Shown in pieces: positions 6,501-12,209 of a DNA stretch of 37,068 nucleotides. The notes under the pieces are model-generated. The model worked only from the letters and a program-made list of their open reading frames with translations. It ran no database searches and was not told the origin of the DNA. The stretch is from Colwellia sp. (GTDB taxonomy: Bacteria; Pseudomonadota; Gammaproteobacteria; Enterobacterales; Alteromonadaceae): assembly GCA_022969215.1 (NCBI GenBank), contig JALJPA010000019.1, positions 1 through 37,068 on the forward strand, written 5' to 3'. A program made the translations under genes and the position numbers. Numbering within the stretch: the first letter of the stretch is position 1; the number at the start of each line of letters is the position of its first letter.

Positions 6501-7067
6501 ATGAATCTAGGCGATATATTAAAAACAGTTGGTAGTGGATTGATTCAGACTTTATTACCTGGAACTGGCTCAGTAATTGTTGCGGGGATAAATCATTTTT
6601 TAGATGATGATAATCAGTTGCCTGAAAATGCAACAGGAGAACAAGCTCAACTCGCTATTGATTCATTACCACCTGAACAACGAGCAAGTGTATTAAATAA
6701 AGAGTATGACGTTAAAATTGAGCAGATAAAGCAGTCTTACAGTGCATTAAATACAATGCTAGAGGCTAATTCTAAATCTACTCATACAACTAGACCTAAG
6801 ATAGCCTATCAAGCTTTTCAAGTTATAGCGTTTAGTACAATAGCGGTTATAGCTTCTTGGTGTTTTGCTGTAGTTAGTGCCAATGTAGATATGATTGAGA
6901 AAATAGAAAGTAGCTGGTTATTTGTATTAGGTGTTATTACGCCATTAGTTACAGTGTTGCATGCTTACTTTGGCGTGTTACGTGATGAAACTAAAGATAG
7001 ATTTAATGCAGCACAAGGGCATAAAGTAGACCCAGTAAGCGGCTTAATTAAGAAGCTGTTTAAATAA
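6501..7067 (+). CDS. GTA-type three-TM holin family protein
   Basis: The N terminus LGDILKTVGSGLIQTLLPGTGSVIVAGINHFLDDD and the following LPENATGEQAQLAIDSLPPEQRASVL match the holin family first described from gene transfer agents (Holin of 3TMs). Two clear membrane segments lie at about 104-127 (VIAFSTIAVIASWCFAVVSA) and 139-163 (WLFVLGVITPLVTVLHAYFGVL), and an amphipathic/hydrophobic segment at 8-32. A conserved KSTHTTRPK loop precedes the first TM. It is isolated on the plus strand between two minus operons, with ribosome site AGGGG. Likely role: forming the lethal membrane lesion that releases the amidase. Confidence 0.75.
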   Translation: MNLGDILKTVGSGLIQTLLPGTGSVIVAGINHFLDDDNQLPENATGEQAQLAIDSLPPEQRASVLNKEYDVKIEQIKQSYSALNTMLEANSKSTHTTRPKIAYQAFQVIAFSTIAVIASWCFAVVSANVDMIEKIESSWLFVLGVITPLVTVLHAYFGVLRDETKDRFNAAQGHKVDPVSGLIKKLFK

Positions 7068-7177
7068 TGAATCATGAAAACCGCAAAGTGGTTGTTAAGA
7101 GTACCGAAGTACTTAGCGCCATTACCTCCGAACCCACCACCTACTCCAGACTTGGTTTAGGTGATGTTGGAATTTAA
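7067..7177 (+). CDS. Small ORF after the holin (two overlapping frames)
   Basis: The ATG at 7067 shares the last A of the holin stop and opens 36 codons ending at 7177. A second ATG at 7074 in another frame opens 28 codons (MKTAKWLLRVPKYLAPLPPN, then a Pro-rich end PPPTPDLV) ending at 7160. The second has the basic/hydrophobic then proline-rich composition of some short phage lysis-associated peptides. Neither frame has a lipobox Cys. It is unclear which frame, if either, is used. Confidence 0.35.
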   Translation: MNHENRKVVVKSTEVLSAITSEPTTYSRLGLGDVGI

Positions 7178-7178
7178 A

Positions 7179-7394
7179 TTACCTGCTTCGTTGCGGGATT
7201 TTCTGTTCAAGTCGATTTACTTTTGATTTAAGTTTAGCAATTTCATCTTTTTGTTTAAATATTAACTCGTCCCTCATAGTTATTACTCGGGTAAAGTTTT
7301 CTTCTGTCATTTCCATGCGCTCACCTTTTACCGGGGTTAATCCTTTATCAAACCACCTGACAGCCTCTTCTTCTCTTTCGTTGTCGTAGTGCAT
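7179..7394 (-). CDS. Coiled-coil protein sharing its N terminus with the methyltransferase
   Basis: The 71-residue product starts MHYDNEREEEA, close to MTHYNTQREEEL of the methyltransferase upstream in the operon, and ends in a coiled-coil-like helix (ELIFKQKDEIAKLKSKVNRLEQK). A ribosome site AAGGG precedes the ATG. It is the last gene of the replication operon and converges on the plus cassette with a one-base gap. Function unknown. Confidence 0.6.
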   Translation of the reverse strand: MHYDNEREEEAVRWFDKGLTPVKGERMEMTEENFTRVITMRDELIFKQKDEIAKLKSKVNRLEQKIPQRSR

Positions 7395-7408
7395 TTTACA
7401 CCCTTATT

Positions 7409-7582
7409 TTAAATATCGGTAATCATAATACATTCAGTATCATCGTTTAAATCTTCAAAGAATCCATCAGCTACATCGTAAGACTCATTAAATCCTATCA
7501 CCGGTATAGATTTTATAACCTTCTTAGTTGTTAGTGATAAAACTTCAACTAGGTAGCTTTTGAATAAATTACATTGTTTCAT
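7409..7582 (-). CDS. Hypothetical protein, 57 aa, downstream of the methyltransferase
   Basis: The ATG at 7582 overlaps the methyltransferase stop (ATGA), and its ribosome site GAGGA lies inside the last methyltransferase codons. The 57-residue product looks like a small alpha/beta protein (YLVEVLSLTTKKVIKSIPVIGF then an acidic VADGFFEDLNDDTECIMITD). No family recognised. Its start region is duplicated before the methyltransferase, see the repeats. Confidence 0.6.
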   Translation of the reverse strand: MKQCNLFKSYLVEVLSLTTKKVIKSIPVIGFNESYDVADGFFEDLNDDTECIMITDI

Positions 7583-7603
7583 GTTCTATCCTCGTTTAAT
7601 CTA
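7579..7603 (-). repeat. Direct repeat, copy 1 (methyltransferase 3' end / next gene start)
   Basis: Minus-strand core TAAACGAGGATAGAACATGA (20 bases identical to copy 2 at 8337-8356; 24 of 25 bases counting the extension). Here it encodes the last methyltransferase residues NEDRT and supplies the ribosome site and ATG of the next gene. Confidence 0.85.
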
Positions 7604-8340
7604 GTTTCTGCAATCTTAAAATATTTATTATCTAACTCAATGCCTATAAAGTTTCTATTTAATGCTTTAGCTGCTACGCCTGTGCTGCCACTACCCATAA
7701 ACGGATCAAGTATTGTCTGCCCTTCATTGGTTAAAACTTCTAACATTTCAGTTAATAAATTCAATGGCTTTTGGTTAGGGTGTTTACCAAAGCTTTTTTC
7801 ACTCTTTTTTGTAAGTGGGTATGTGAAACAGCCTTTATGCACCTTGTCAACGTTAAATGTATTCTTGCCGCCTTTAGTGCAATGCAAGAAGTATTCACGA
7901 CCAGCAACAAAACGTCTTTTCCATTCTGCCGGACAAGGGTTATTTTTCTGCCAGTGATTTAATGATTTAACTTTTATTTTTAACCCTCTTAACTCTTTGG
8001 CAATATCACCCATATTTTCCCAGTCATTAAATATAATTAAATTACCTCCCTGCCTTAGTAGTTTTGGTATTCTACTCAACCAAGATATTTGATCGAATCC
8101 AATGTCAAAAGCCATATTCTCCTTTGTCATTGAAGTGTTTTTTGCTTTATCGCCTTGCTTAAATAAGTGTATATTTGACGCACCTATCTTTTCAACTATA
8201 TTAAAAGGTGGATCTGTAATTATCGCATCGACCTTGATCCCTCTTCTAATTAGTAAATCCATATTCTTTAAACAATCACCATTCATCAACCAGTGGTTAG
8301 ATTTTAATTCTTCTTCTCTTTGTGTGTTGTAATGTGTCAT
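7579..8340 (-). CDS. Orphan DNA (N6-adenine or N4-cytosine) methyltransferase, beta-class order
   Basis: The protein (253 aa) transfers methyl from SAM to an exocyclic amine in DNA. Catalytic motif IV DPPF is at 43-46, and the SAM-binding motif I DPFMGSGSTG at 212-221 near the C terminus, followed by GIELDNKYFKIAETRL (motif II). Motif IV before motif I defines the beta class. KHPNQKPLNLL (about 187-197) is the usual motif X region. No restriction enzyme gene is near, so it is an orphan enzyme that may protect phage DNA from host restriction or mark replication. It sits between a DnaC homologue and a small gene, and is bounded by 25-bp direct repeats covering both start regions. Target sequence cannot be read. 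Confidence 0.92.
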   Translation of the reverse strand: MTHYNTQREEELKSNHWLMNGDCLKNMDLLIRRGIKVDAIITDPPFNIVEKIGASNIHLFKQGDKAKNTSMTKENMAFDIGFDQISWLSRIPKLLRQGGNLIIFNDWENMGDIAKELRGLKIKVKSLNHWQKNNPCPAEWKRRFVAGREYFLHCTKGGKNTFNVDKVHKGCFTYPLTKKSEKSFGKHPNQKPLNLLTEMLEVLTNEGQTILDPFMGSGSTGVAAKALNRNFIGIELDNKYFKIAETRLNEDRT

Positions 8341-8361
8341 GTTCTATCCTCGTTTAGTCTA
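8337..8361 (-). repeat. Direct repeat, copy 2 (methyltransferase start region)
   Basis: Same 20-base core as copy 1, here giving the ribosome site GAGGA and ATG of the methyltransferase. The two copies are 758 bases apart in direct orientation, bracketing exactly one gene; recombination between them would delete the methyltransferase and leave a perfect start for the 57-residue gene. Confidence 0.85.
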
Positions 8362-8367
8362 AATTAA

Positions 8368-9135
8368 TTAAGCTCTTGAGCTATTCCAATTGAACGCAAT
8401 CATTGAGCCGCCACCTTCGCGTAATCTATCAACGCAACGTTCGCCAATGGCATCTTTAACGCCGTTAATATCTAAGTTGCTAATAATGATCGTTGGCTTC
8501 ATGTTCTGGTATCTACCGTCGATTATTTCAAAGATAAATAGTTTTTCAGTATCACTACCAAACTGTGAACCAACTTCGTCAATAATTAATAGGTCTAATT
8601 TTGTATACCAGCTAATTATTTTCTCTTCTGATGTTTCACTATCTCTTGACCATGTTGCTTTTAGCTCTCTAACAATTTCAATAAGCTTTACTATTTCGCA
8701 TTTATGCTTATCAACTAAACTTTCGATCATTGCAGAAGCGAGTAATGTTTTGCCAGTACCAACACCGCCAACCATTATTAAACTTTTGTCAGTAGGGAAG
8801 TTTTCAACATATCGCATACAATCGTTTTTAGCTTTGGTTTGACCTTCGTTTGTACAAATATAATCATCAAAGGTCTTGTATAGGTTTCGTTTTGATATAC
8901 CAGCGTTAGCACGAAGTCTTTCCTTGCGTGTTTTATCTCTTTCTATATCATCAGCAACCCTTATCCTTTCGTCCTCTAATTTTTGCTTAGCTTCGCTTTC
9001 CTTGACGCAATCAAAACAGTATTGTTGAACAAAATATTTACCATCGTGGCATTTTGTATATTTAGCTTCATGATCGCCATGCTTTTCACATTTAATTATG
9101 TGAAGTTGAGTTGGTATTGAATCGACTCTTTTCAT
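8368..9135 (-). CDS. DnaC/IstB-type AAA+ helicase loader
   Basis: A 255-residue ATPase that would load the host DnaB helicase at the phage origin. Walker A GGVGTGKT lies at 123-130 and Walker B LLIIDE at 182-187; a sensor-like IIISNLD motif at about 217-223 and the R-finger region ERCVDRLREGG follow, all as in DnaC. The N terminus has a zinc-finger-like set C16, C29, C40, C43 (with His at 19 and 22), seen in many phage DnaC homologues. The start shares one base with the stop of the DUF1376 protein upstream; initiator plus loader is the standard lambda O/P-like arrangement. Confidence 0.92.
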   Translation of the reverse strand: MKRVDSIPTQLHIIKCEKHGDHEAKYTKCHDGKYFVQQYCFDCVKESEAKQKLEDERIRVADDIERDKTRKERLRANAGISKRNLYKTFDDYICTNEGQTKAKNDCMRYVENFPTDKSLIMVGGVGTGKTLLASAMIESLVDKHKCEIVKLIEIVRELKATWSRDSETSEEKIISWYTKLDLLIIDEVGSQFGSDTEKLFIFEIIDGRYQNMKPTIIISNLDINGVKDAIGERCVDRLREGGGSMIAFNWNSSRA

Positions 9136-9866
9136 TAGAATTTCCCCGATGTATAGTTTTGAGTTTCGAAAGTGTGTGTTGATTTAGCTTGGTTCGTTTG
9201 TAGGATAACTTCATCGTTCCAGCATTTACCGTTTAACCATGTAATAGGGTTTTTACGGAACTGAACTTCTGGCGTTGATTTTATGTAATCAGGAAGGTTT
9301 TTAAATAACAGTTCTATTTCAGATTTAGTTAACCTACTAAACTTTGTTTTGCATTTAGCTGAATCAGTTTTCTTTCCGTACAAATTCCAAAATTCAGCGA
9401 AGCGATCATTAGTTACTTCTTTATCTTGTTTTATGGTTAATGGTTTATGGTTATTGGTTAATGGTTTATGGTTTATGTTTAGTTGCTCATGTGTTGAGTT
9501 TGTGTTCAACGTCTGTTCAACGCCTGTTGCCTTGCTAGATGCCTTTACCTGTCTAGCTTTGGCTGAAGCTTTACCAGCTTTACTTTTATTTTTTGCGTTA
9601 GATTTGTATTTTTTGATTTCTAAGTCGATTCTTTTTTGTGAAAAACTACTTTCATTTTCAGTAAAGAACTTACCTAGAATGTACTCAACTTCGCTCACGT
9701 GTTCAGACAATCCTATCTCACGTGCAACATCTGTTGTACAACCGTTCAACGGCTGTTCACTTAAATAATACAAATCAAGCATTCGTCTATATGCTAAATC
9801 TTCAAGAGGTGATAACCTACTTGTATGACTAGCATAATCGCCTATGTTGAATTGATAATAATGCAT
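9135..9866 (-). CDS. Replication initiator-like protein (DUF1376 N-terminal domain)
   Basis: The start is taken as ATG 9866 because AAGGTAAG lies just upstream and MHYYQFNIGDYASHT is the canonical DUF1376 opening; an ATG 12 codons earlier is unlikely. The 243-residue protein has the DUF1376 domain at 1-90 (LSPLEDLAYRRMLDLYYLSE; winged-helix type), a basic low-complexity linker (about 94-115, KNKSKAGKASAKARQVKAS), a repeated NHKPLT segment, and a C-terminal domain (FAEFWNLYGKK ... NPITWLNGKCWNDE) found in phage replisome proteins. It precedes the helicase loader. The gene contains iteron-like DNA repeats, as lambda O contains its origin. Confidence 0.85.
   Translation of the reverse strand: MHYYQFNIGDYASHTSRLSPLEDLAYRRMLDLYYLSEQPLNGCTTDVAREIGLSEHVSEVEYILGKFFTENESSFSQKRIDLEIKKYKSNAKNKSKAGKASAKARQVKASSKATGVEQTLNTNSTHEQLNINHKPLTNNHKPLTIKQDKEVTNDRFAEFWNLYGKKTDSAKCKTKFSRLTKSEIELLFKNLPDYIKSTPEVQFRKNPITWLNGKCWNDEVILQTNQAKSTHTFETQNYTSGKF
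9435..9473 (+). repeat. 18-bp tandem repeats inside the replication gene (candidate origin)
   Basis: GGTTAATGGTTTATGGTT occurs at 9435-9452 and again, identical, at 9456-9473, a 21-base period, followed by more TTTATG units. Position inside the initiator-like gene and AT-richness recall the iterons and unwinding region of lambda-type origins. The repeat also encodes NHKPLT twice, so a purely protein explanation exists. Confidence 0.6.
9504..9528 (+). repeat. GTTCAACGnCTGTT repeats, two copies (third at 9744-9757)
   Basis: GTTCAACGTCTGTT at 9504-9517 and GTTCAACGCCTGTT at 9515-9528 are offset by 11 bases, about one helical turn. GTTCAACGGCTGTT recurs at 9744-9757. The first two copies fall in different codon frames of the gene, so the repetition is not simply a protein repeat. 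Candidate initiator-binding sites. Confidence 0.55.
9744..9757 (+). repeat. Third copy of the GTTCAACGnCTGTT motif
   Basis: GTTCAACGGCTGTT differs from the copies at 9504 and 9515 only at the ninth base. It lies in the DUF1376 coding part, 216 bases upstream (in gene direction) of the pair. Confidence 0.5.
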
Positions 9867-9899
9867 TGCTATACTTACCTTGTTGATTGAATAATTAAG

Positions 9900-9922
9900 C
9901 ACCGCTGTAACGGTGTTTTTTT
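9900..9922 (+). terminator. Intrinsic terminator oriented on the plus strand
   Basis: CACCG, loop CTGTAA, CGGTG, then seven T. The U-run is on the plus strand although genes on both sides are minus, so it would stop antisense transcription; for the minus transcript it is only a hairpin between the RHH and DUF1376 genes. Confidence 0.6.
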
Positions 9923-10082
9923 ATGCCGTTTTTTTACTGTTATCTACATAATAACTAGATAAAGAACTTCTCAGCATAATCCTAACTAACTGGCTAAAGT
10001 TCCTATCATCCTTCTTAGCTAAAGCCTCTATCTCACTTACTAAGCATTCTGGCAATCTAATTGCCTTTGTTACTGATTTCAT
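9921..10082 (-). CDS. Ribbon-helix-helix (Arc/CopG-like) transcription regulator
   Basis: The 53-residue product reads KAIRLPECLVSEIEALAKKDDRNFSQLVRIMLRSSL: one beta strand (KAIRLP), helix A (LVSEIEALAKKD), turn with N, and helix B (FSQLVRIMLRSSL), the exact plan of RHH repressors, which bind DNA as dimers through the strand. It is the first gene of the replication operon, and an ideal promoter with a palindrome over its -10 lies directly upstream, so negative autoregulation of replication genes is the natural reading. Confidence 0.85.
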   Translation of the reverse strand: MKSVTKAIRLPECLVSEIEALAKKDDRNFSQLVRIMLRSSLSSYYVDNSKKTA

Positions 10083-10106
10083 ATTAACCTCGTTTGTTTT
10101 ATTTAC

Positions 10107-10141
10107 TTATACATTGTATAACGTTGTAGTTGTATCGTCAA
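10107..10141 (-). promoter_or_regulatory. Replication-operon promoter with overlapping 7-1-7 palindrome
   Basis: On the minus strand TTGACG (10141-10136), 17-base spacer, TACAAT (10118-10113). The sequence TTATACA-A-TGTATAA at 10121-10107 is a perfect inverted repeat covering the -10. This is the expected place for the RHH protein encoded just downstream to repress its own operon. Confidence 0.75.
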
Positions 10142-10153
10142 GCTACAGGTAAT

Positions 10154-10175
10154 AAAAAAGAGCAATTAAGCCCTT
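10154..10175 (-). terminator. Intrinsic terminator of the accessory operon
   Basis: On the minus strand AAGGGC, loop TTAATT, GCTCTT (one G-U pair), followed by a run of T. It sits between the last accessory gene (10216) and the replication promoter, separating the two operons. Confidence 0.6.
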
Positions 10176-10215
10176 TGATGTTTTACTCTCCTTTACCCTC
10201 CTTTTGCAATGTTAA

Positions 10216-10623
10216 TTAGTTCTTAGCATCTTCATCTATTTCATAATCAGCGTTAAATGGTGACTCTGATTCAATATCTCTTTTAAAAAGATTTATTGTT
10301 TTCATTGTTACTGAACCGTTATTGCATTTTTTACCATCAGGATCGACTAACCATCTTTTGAATATAACTCTATCCATATGCCTTCCTGACATTTTAGCTA
10401 TTGATAAAATTTTATAAATAACCTCACCTTCTGCATTGCCGTAAAAATCTCTAGACCTTCCGTATTCTGAACCATCTTCCTCTTCGAATAACCAACAACC
10501 TGCATTCCACATAATAAACTCATCGGTAGCGGGAAAGTTAAAAATAGCGCGTTGTGCTTTATGAATAATTTTCTTAAATGGAAATTTCATTTTATATTCA
10601 TTGCCAACTTTTAGTTCACTCAT
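10216..10623 (-). CDS. Hypothetical phage protein, 135 aa
   Basis: No family recognised. A small mixed alpha/beta protein with a Trp/Phe-rich middle (EFIMWNAGCWLFEEEDGSEYGRSRDFYG) and an acidic end (PFNADYEIDEDAKN). A ribosome site AAGGGTAAATAG precedes the ATG. Last gene of the accessory operon before its terminator. Confidence 0.6.
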   Translation of the reverse strand: MSELKVGNEYKMKFPFKKIIHKAQRAIFNFPATDEFIMWNAGCWLFEEEDGSEYGRSRDFYGNAEGEVIYKILSIAKMSGRHMDRVIFKRWLVDPDGKKCNNGSVTMKTINLFKRDIESESPFNADYEIDEDAKN

Positions 10624-10647
10624 TCTATTTACCCTTCTTTTACAATG

Positions 10648-10893
10648 TTAACCATCTTTACTGTCATAAATAACTTCGCATAAATCATCAGCCAGTATGG
10701 TCATCTTCCAATAAGGATGGCAATTACTGCCACCTGTCCAACCTACAAACAATACATCAAAGTTGCACGATGAGTTACCGTCAATTATAGTTCCAGCCTT
10801 TCCGTCTACTACACATGGTTGATTAATTGATATTCTAGGAACTCCCCTATAATCACATACGCTGTCAATTCTATCTTGTGGTGATGTACTCAT
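10648..10893 (-). CDS. Hypothetical phage protein, 81 aa
   Basis: The product contains GVPRISINQPCVVDGKAGTI and NFDVLFVGWTGGSNCHPYWKMT, a beta-rich pattern that could be a small SH3-like barrel, with four Cys. AGGAG lies 11 bases before the ATG, and the ATG overlaps the previous stop region by 4 bases. Function unknown. Confidence 0.6.
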   Translation of the reverse strand: MSTSPQDRIDSVCDYRGVPRISINQPCVVDGKAGTIIDGNSSCNFDVLFVGWTGGSNCHPYWKMTILADDLCEVIYDSKDG

Positions 10894-11087
10894 TTCTTTA
10901 TTTGCTCCTGTTCTAGTTTAGATTTTAATATTGTATTGTTTTCCTGTAGTGATAATATTCTGTTGATTAAAAGGCCGAGTCTATTATCTAATAAATCATA
11001 ATCAGTTTTTAATATATACCTACCATTATCATTAGTAAGCATCATCATGCACCCATTAATATCTTCTGGTTCATACTGTTTTATCAT
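10890..11087 (-). CDS. Hypothetical protein with C-terminal coiled coil, 65 aa
   Basis: The start is put at ATG 11087 because AAGGAA precedes it; an ATG 11 codons earlier lacks a site. The product begins MIKQYEPEDINGCMMMLTNDNGR (residues 1-23) and ends in a helix with heptad character (LGLLINRILSLQENNTILKSKLEQEQ). No family recognised. Confidence 0.55.
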   Translation of the reverse strand: MIKQYEPEDINGCMMMLTNDNGRYILKTDYDLLDNRLGLLINRILSLQENNTILKSKLEQEQIKK

Positions 11088-11100
11088 TATCGTATTCCTT

Positions 11101-11250
11101 TTAATTAAAAAATATATCATCTAAATAATTATTCATAGAATTCACGTCTTCATATATTTCTTGTTCCGTCAAGTAATCCCATTGAGGATCTGGAATTTCA
11201 CCAGTATTTATTAAGTGTTCTTCGCTATCTGTACTGTAAACAATGCACAT
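11101..11250 (-). CDS. Small acidic protein, 49 aa
   Basis: The ORF MCIVYSTDSEEHLINTGEI continues as a strongly acidic, Tyr/Asn-rich product (EQEIYEDVNSMNNYLDDIFF). AAGGAATAAGGTA precedes the ATG. It fills the space between the Cro-like gene and the next gene. Acidic phage peptides of this size sometimes mimic DNA or inhibit host enzymes, but nothing here shows that. Confidence 0.5.
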   Translation of the reverse strand: MCIVYSTDSEEHLINTGEIPDPQWDYLTEQEIYEDVNSMNNYLDDIFFN

Positions 11251-11261
11251 TACCTTATTCC

Positions 11262-11465
11262 TTACTTAATTTTTGAATAAACAGTTACTTTAGTTTTTAC
11301 TATGCCTATGTCGTGTAGCATGTAATTTGACGGCTCTTTAGCTCCGTTTAATACATTGGTCACGAATTGAGGGTGAATGCCTCTATCTTTAGCATAGGCG
11401 CTTAGAGTGTTGTATTTAGAATCTATGAACTTTATTAGTTTTGTTATTACTTGTTCGCGTGTCAT
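11262..11465 (-). CDS. Cro-like HTH repressor, 67 aa
   Basis: The 67-residue protein has an N-terminal helix (REQVITKLIKFIDSKYN) and LSAYAKDRGIHPQFVTNVLNGAKEPSNYMLHDIGI, which fits an XRE/Cro helix-turn-helix with VTNVLNG as the recognition-helix segment. It ends in a strand (KTKVTVYSKI) that could dimerise. It is the first gene behind its own promoter (11525-11497), which carries a palindrome in its spacer, so it probably represses itself and the accessory genes. No partner CI-like gene is adjacent. Confidence 0.75.
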   Translation of the reverse strand: MTREQVITKLIKFIDSKYNTLSAYAKDRGIHPQFVTNVLNGAKEPSNYMLHDIGIVKTKVTVYSKIK

Positions 11466-11496
11466 TTGCTGTACCTTTGTTTGATTTGATAAACCT

Positions 11497-11525
11497 AGTT
11501 TAGTTTACAATGTAAATATAGTCAA
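11497..11525 (-). promoter_or_regulatory. Promoter and operator of the Cro-like gene
   Basis: On the minus strand TTGACT (11525-11520), 17-base spacer, TAAACT (11502-11497). Between them TTTACA-T-TGTAAA (11516-11504) is a perfect inverted repeat, and GTAAAC recurs nearby. The layout is that of a self-regulated repressor promoter. Confidence 0.65.
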
Positions 11526-11550
11526 GTTTACCCGCGCTTTATTTTTAGCA

Positions 11551-11572
11551 AAAGAAAACCGAAATTAATCGG
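11551..11572 (-). terminator. Weak intrinsic terminator upstream of the Cro promoter
   Basis: On the minus strand CCGA, loop TTAATT, TCGG, then TTTTCTTTT. The stem is only four pairs, but the U-rich tract and the location after the 53-residue gene fit a terminator. Confidence 0.4.
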
Positions 11573-11587
11573 CTTGGTGGTGGTTGT

Positions 11588-11749
11588 TTATTCTAATATC
11601 AGTGATTGTTTCTTAAGCTCTAATATACCAAGTACAGACACTAGTGATATCTCTCCAGCGTACTCATCAATCAACTCTGTTAACCTGTCGAATAATTCAC
11701 CCTCTTTAGGGAATGTTTTATCTAAATTTAAGTCTTTAATTTTGTTCAC
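11588..11749 (-). CDS. Small helical protein with GTG start, 53 aa
   Basis: A GTG at 11749 with AAGGAAA upstream opens 53 codons: NKIKDLNLDKTFPKEGELF then DRLTELIDEYAGEISLVSVLGILELKKQSL. The second part is predicted helical and amphipathic. It overlaps the preceding zinc-finger frame by 14 bases. No family recognised; the ribosome site and coupling support it. Confidence 0.5.
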   Translation of the reverse strand: MNKIKDLNLDKTFPKEGELFDRLTELIDEYAGEISLVSVLGILELKKQSLILE

Positions 11750-11925
11750 GGTTGTATTTCCTTGCGTGTATTGCTCTTTCCATATCTGCGCTAGTGTGAT
11801 GCCAGCACAAGCACTCAGAGCAAAAATAATATCTGCTTTTCAATTTGCGCCCTTTAAAATAATTTCTTTTTATAAAGAGCTTTGCACTTCTTTGATTGAA
11901 AGCCTTTTTTTGAACAGTTAATCAT
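11736..11925 (-). pseudogene. Small zinc-finger protein split by an apparent +1 frameshift
   Basis: Frame one starts at ATG 11925 (coupled to the upstream stop by ATGA): MINCSKKGFQSKKCKALYKK, KLF, then TAA at 11856-11854. Frame two, open from just before that stop to 11736, reads KSRYYFCSECLCWHHTS then ADMERAIHARKYNREQN. Many small phage zinc proteins have exactly this order: a basic 'GFxSKxxA' helix, then YxCxxCxxWHxTS. A +1 slip at the T4 run in TTATTTTAA would join them into 62 residues. Either the gene is broken, the base count is wrong, or +1 frameshifting is used (a stop directly after a slippery UUU, as in RF2-type sites). Frame two alone could also start at TTG 11843. Confidence 0.55.
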
Positions 11926-12209
11926 TTATCTAACTCCAGGCTATGAATTCTACTTGCTAATATAAGCTCACATGATTGATTGCTGTTAATTAACTCGTCA
12001 GCTATTGATTTAAGTAATGCTATGTCTAGTTTAAAGTGTTTAGCTAGGGCTATTACGTCTTGCTTGGCAAGTATCACTGTCGTTTCTGCGCATCCATCAC
12101 CAAAATAACCGTTGTGCTCTGTGTATGTTATATCTAAATTAAGGTCTATATTTGTTGCGTTTCTGCATACGATATCATCATCGCTAAATTCATACTCTTC
12201 TATATTCAT
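11922..12209 (-). CDS. Hypothetical acidic phage protein, 95 aa
   Basis: The product starts MNIEEYEFSDDDIVCRNATN; the N-terminal half looks beta-stranded, the C-terminal half helical (DVIALAKHFKLDIALLKSIADEL). No family recognised. Coupled to its neighbours by 4-base overlaps on both sides, so translated in one string with 12206-12430. Confidence 0.6.
   Translation of the reverse strand: MNIEEYEFSDDDIVCRNATNIDLNLDITYTEHNGYFGDGCAETTVILAKQDVIALAKHFKLDIALLKSIADELINSNQSCELILASRIHSLELDK

Noticed and set aside
9435-9528. CRISPR-like array
   Set aside because: The repeats are 14-18 bases, with 3 or fewer bases between copies and no spacers; iterons or coding repeats are the better reading.
11574-11921. 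Plus-strand 115-codon frame
   Set aside because: It is the longest single frame there, but it lies antisense to two coupled minus-strand genes with ribosome sites and a recognisable zinc-finger signature; it has no ribosome site and a Ser/Leu-rich shadow composition.
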